Shown here one piece after another: positions 6,906-8,742 of a stretch of DNA of 8,742 bases. Origin of the DNA: an uncultured Bacteroidales bacterium (GTDB taxonomy: Bacteria > Bacteroidota > Bacteroidia > Bacteroidales > Muribaculaceae); assembly GCA_900549375.1 (NCBI GenBank), contig URNY01000116.1, positions 1-8,742 of the forward strand, written 5' to 3'. Numbering within the stretch: position 1 is the stretch's first letter; the number at the start of each line of letters is the position of its first letter. The translations under genes were made by a program, and so were the position numbers. A model generated the notes under the pieces. The model worked only from the letters and a program-made list of their open reading frames with translations. It was not told where the DNA came from and made no database searches.

Positions 6906-8742
6906 ATGAGAATCTTCAAGAGACTTTATCTCTTCATACTCAAGAGCTTTTTACCTCTGTTCGCGATGACTTTCTTCATCGTGCTCTTTATCGTGCTCAT
7001 GCAGTTCCTATGGAAGAACATCAACGATCTTGTCGGCAAAGGTCTTGAGTTCTCTGTACTCGCCGAGCTCTTCTTCTATGTCTCGGTTACTCTTGTGCCT
7101 ATGGCTCTGCCGCTTGCCATCCTTCTGGCGAGCCTCATGACATTCGGCAATCTCGGCGAGAAGTCGGAGCTGACGGCCATCAAGGCCTCGGGCATCTCCC
7201 TGCTGAAGGTGATGCGGCCGCTCATCGTGCTCGTGGGCATGATCGCCATCGGCGCGTTCTTCTTCCAGAACGACGTCATACCCAAGGCGCAGGTGAAGAT
7301 GTGGACGCTGCTCTTCTCCGTGAAGCAGAAATCGCCCGAAGTCGAGATCCCCGAGGGTGCGTTCTACGACCAGATACCCGGTTATAGCCTCTACGTGAAG
7401 AGCAAGAACAAGGAGACCGGCATCCTTCACGACGTGATAATCTACGACATAAGCCGCGGCGGCGACAATTCCACGATATTGTTGGCCGACTCGGCGCGCC
7501 TCTCGTTCACCAAAGACAGCAAATATCTCTACCTGCATCTCGTCAACGGGGAGCAGTTCGAGAACCTGCGCGAGCAGAGGGCGCTCGACCGCAACGTCCC
7601 CTTCCGTCGCGAATCCTTCTTCGACAAAGAGGTGCTGATTCCCTTCGATGCCAACTTCAACCGCCTTGACGAAGGGGGAATGCGAAAGCAGTATGTCGGC
7701 AAGAATATGTCGGAACTGAAAGCCACTATCGATTCGCTGACTGTAAGAGTGGATTCGGTAGGGGCTGTTTTTGCCTCCGACCTGCGCACCACCGCTTTCC
7801 CGGGCGTGATGCGCGCCGACTATTTCACGGCGAAAGAGGAGGAGAAGAAAGATCAGAAACCGGAGTTGGCCATGAATCTCGATTCGCTTCTCAACGCTTT
7901 GTCGCCTTCCGAGCAGGGCGATATCTATACCCAGGCCCTGAGTCTCAACAAGGCGCGCGCCGGAGAACTGGAATTCCGAGCCATAACAATTGCCGATGAA
8001 AAAAAGAATATCCGGCGTCATGAGATCGAGCTTATCAAGAAGTTCACGCTGTCGGTGGCGTGTGTTATCTTTTTCTTTATAGGTGCTCCGTTGGGCGCCA
8101 TTATCCGCAAGGGCGGACTCGGTATGCCGCTCGTGATTTCGGTGCTCCTATTCCTGTTTTATTATGTTATCGATAACACGGGCTACAAGATGGCCCGCGA
8201 GGGGAGAATACCCGTCTGGATAGGCATGTGGCTCTCTACGGCTGTGTTGCTGCCGCTCGGCATTTTCGTGACCTACAAGGCGATGAACGACTCCGCGGTG
8301 TTCAACAAAGATCTCTATCTGAATCTTATAAAACGCTGGCTCGGCTTGCGGGAGTCGCGTCATGTACCGCTCAAAGAGGTAATCATCAACGAGGTGGACT
8401 ATCGCAAAGCCGAGAGGATGCTTGCACGCCTCTATGCGGCGAGCGAATCATGGCTGAAACTCTACGGTGGCCGCATGTCATATTTCCGATATTGGGATGA
8501 AGGCTATCCCTTTGCGCCTATCGAGAGGATAGGCAATATGGCCGATGAGGTAGTGAACTACCTCTCGGATACGCGCGACCTCAAAGTTAATTCGAAACTT
8601 GAACTGTTCTCTGTCATCAAGCCCCTCTGGATCGACCATCCCACGTCGCGCCCCTGGCTGCGCACAACGCTCAAATGGTTCTTCCCTGCCGGCCTTATTA
8701 TCTGGTTGCTGAGCCTCCCCTACGGCCGCCGCCTCCGCGCCG
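6906..8742 (+). CDS. LptF/LptG (YjgP/YjgQ) family LPS-export permease, 3' end beyond the window
   Basis: The frame opened by the ATG at 6906 (MRIFKRLYLFILKSFLPLF...) stays open for 612 codons to the right edge. Family members form the membrane part of the LptBFG ABC transporter, which extracts LPS from the inner membrane. Visible order: TM1 (about 12-36), TM2 (52-80), a coupling-helix segment GNLGEKSELTAIKASG (81-96, Glu88 being the type of residue that contacts LptB), TM3 (103-121), a long periplasmic beta-rich domain (about 122-375) with a charged stretch at 309-319, TM4 (380-400), TM5 (407-423) and TM6 (437-457). That completes the normal fold. Here at least 150 more residues follow, rich in charge and aromatics, ending in a further hydrophobic segment (591-605). 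E. coli LptF and LptG are only about 360 residues. Whether this acts as LptF, LptG or both cannot be decided from the sequence. An ATG at 6881 is out of frame. Confidence 0.9.
   Translation, partial: MRIFKRLYLFILKSFLPLFAMTFFIVLFIVLMQFLWKNINDLVGKGLEFSVLAELFFYVSVTLVPMALPLAILLASLMTFGNLGEKSELTAIKASGISLLKVMRPLIVLVGMIAIGAFFFQNDVIPKAQVKMWTLLFSVKQKSPEVEIPEGAFYDQIPGYSLYVKSKNKETGILHDVIIYDISRGGDNSTILLADSARLSFTKDSKYLYLHLVNGEQFENLREQRALDRNVPFRRESFFDKEVLIPFDANFNRLDEGGMRKQYVGKNMSELKATIDSLTVRVDSVGAVFASDLRTTAFPGVMRADYFTAKEEEKKDQKPELAMNLDSLLNALSPSEQGDIYTQALSLNKARAGELEFRAITIADEKKNIRRHEIELIKKFTLSVACVIFFFIGAPLGAIIRKGGLGMPLVISVLLFLFYYVIDNTGYKMAREGRIPVWIGMWLSTAVLLPLGIFVTYKAMNDSAVFNKDLYLNLIKRWLGLRESRHVPLKEVIINEVDYRKAERMLARLYAASESWLKLYGGRMSYFRYWDEGYPFAPIERIGNMADEVVNYLSDTRDLKVNSKLELFSVIKPLWIDHPTSRPWLRTTLKWFFPAGLIIWLLSLPYGRRLRA

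Noticed and set aside
6881..7048. Upstream ATG giving a roughly 55-codon frame overlapping the permease start
   Set aside because: It is out of frame with the permease and its peptide has no membrane or family character; the ATG at 6906 begins the clear first membrane segment.
7008..8021. 337-codon open frame on the minus strand inside the LPS permease gene
   Set aside because: It is antisense to a clear membrane protein with family motifs; the His/Glu/Arg-rich peptide is typical of a shadow frame.

Overview
The window looks like chromosomal housekeeping DNA from a GC-rich member of the Bacteroidales. Three things point there. The promoters fit the Bacteroidetes pattern (TTTG, about 19 nt, then TAnnTTTG). 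Most starts lack a strong Shine-Dalgarno sequence and have AT-rich leaders. The suf gene set, the pta-ackA pair and the long LptF/LptG-type permease are of the kind found in that order. I cannot fix the family; Muribaculaceae or Alistipes-like lineages are possible on base composition.

Layout: (1) 1-222 holds the unidentified end or start of a neighbouring gene, a 13-bp direct repeat and a good promoter. (2) 223-3544, plus strand: sufC, sufD and sufS, tightly packed, closed by a strong terminator at 3565-3602. (3) 3621-6766, minus strand: pta, ackA and lgt in that transcription order, with 37- and 31-bp gaps, converging on the same terminator. (4) 6767-6905: a divergent promoter region. (5) 6906 to the right edge, plus strand: a large YjgP/YjgQ-family (LptF/LptG) permease that runs out of the window.

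Functionally, SufS takes sulfur from cysteine, and SufC and SufD belong to the SufBCD scaffold that builds Fe-S clusters; sufB is not recognisable inside the window. Pta and AckA convert acetyl-CoA to acetate with ATP formation, the usual fermentative energy step. Lgt starts lipoprotein maturation, and the LptF/LptG-type protein belongs to the LPS export transporter, so the right half mixes acetate metabolism with envelope biogenesis.

I see no mobile element, CRISPR array, RNA gene or clearly new system. The points most worth a second look are the repeat next to the sufC promoter, the cysteine-rich SufD tail, the absence of sufB at the head of the cluster, and the long C-terminal extension of the LptF/LptG-type protein.
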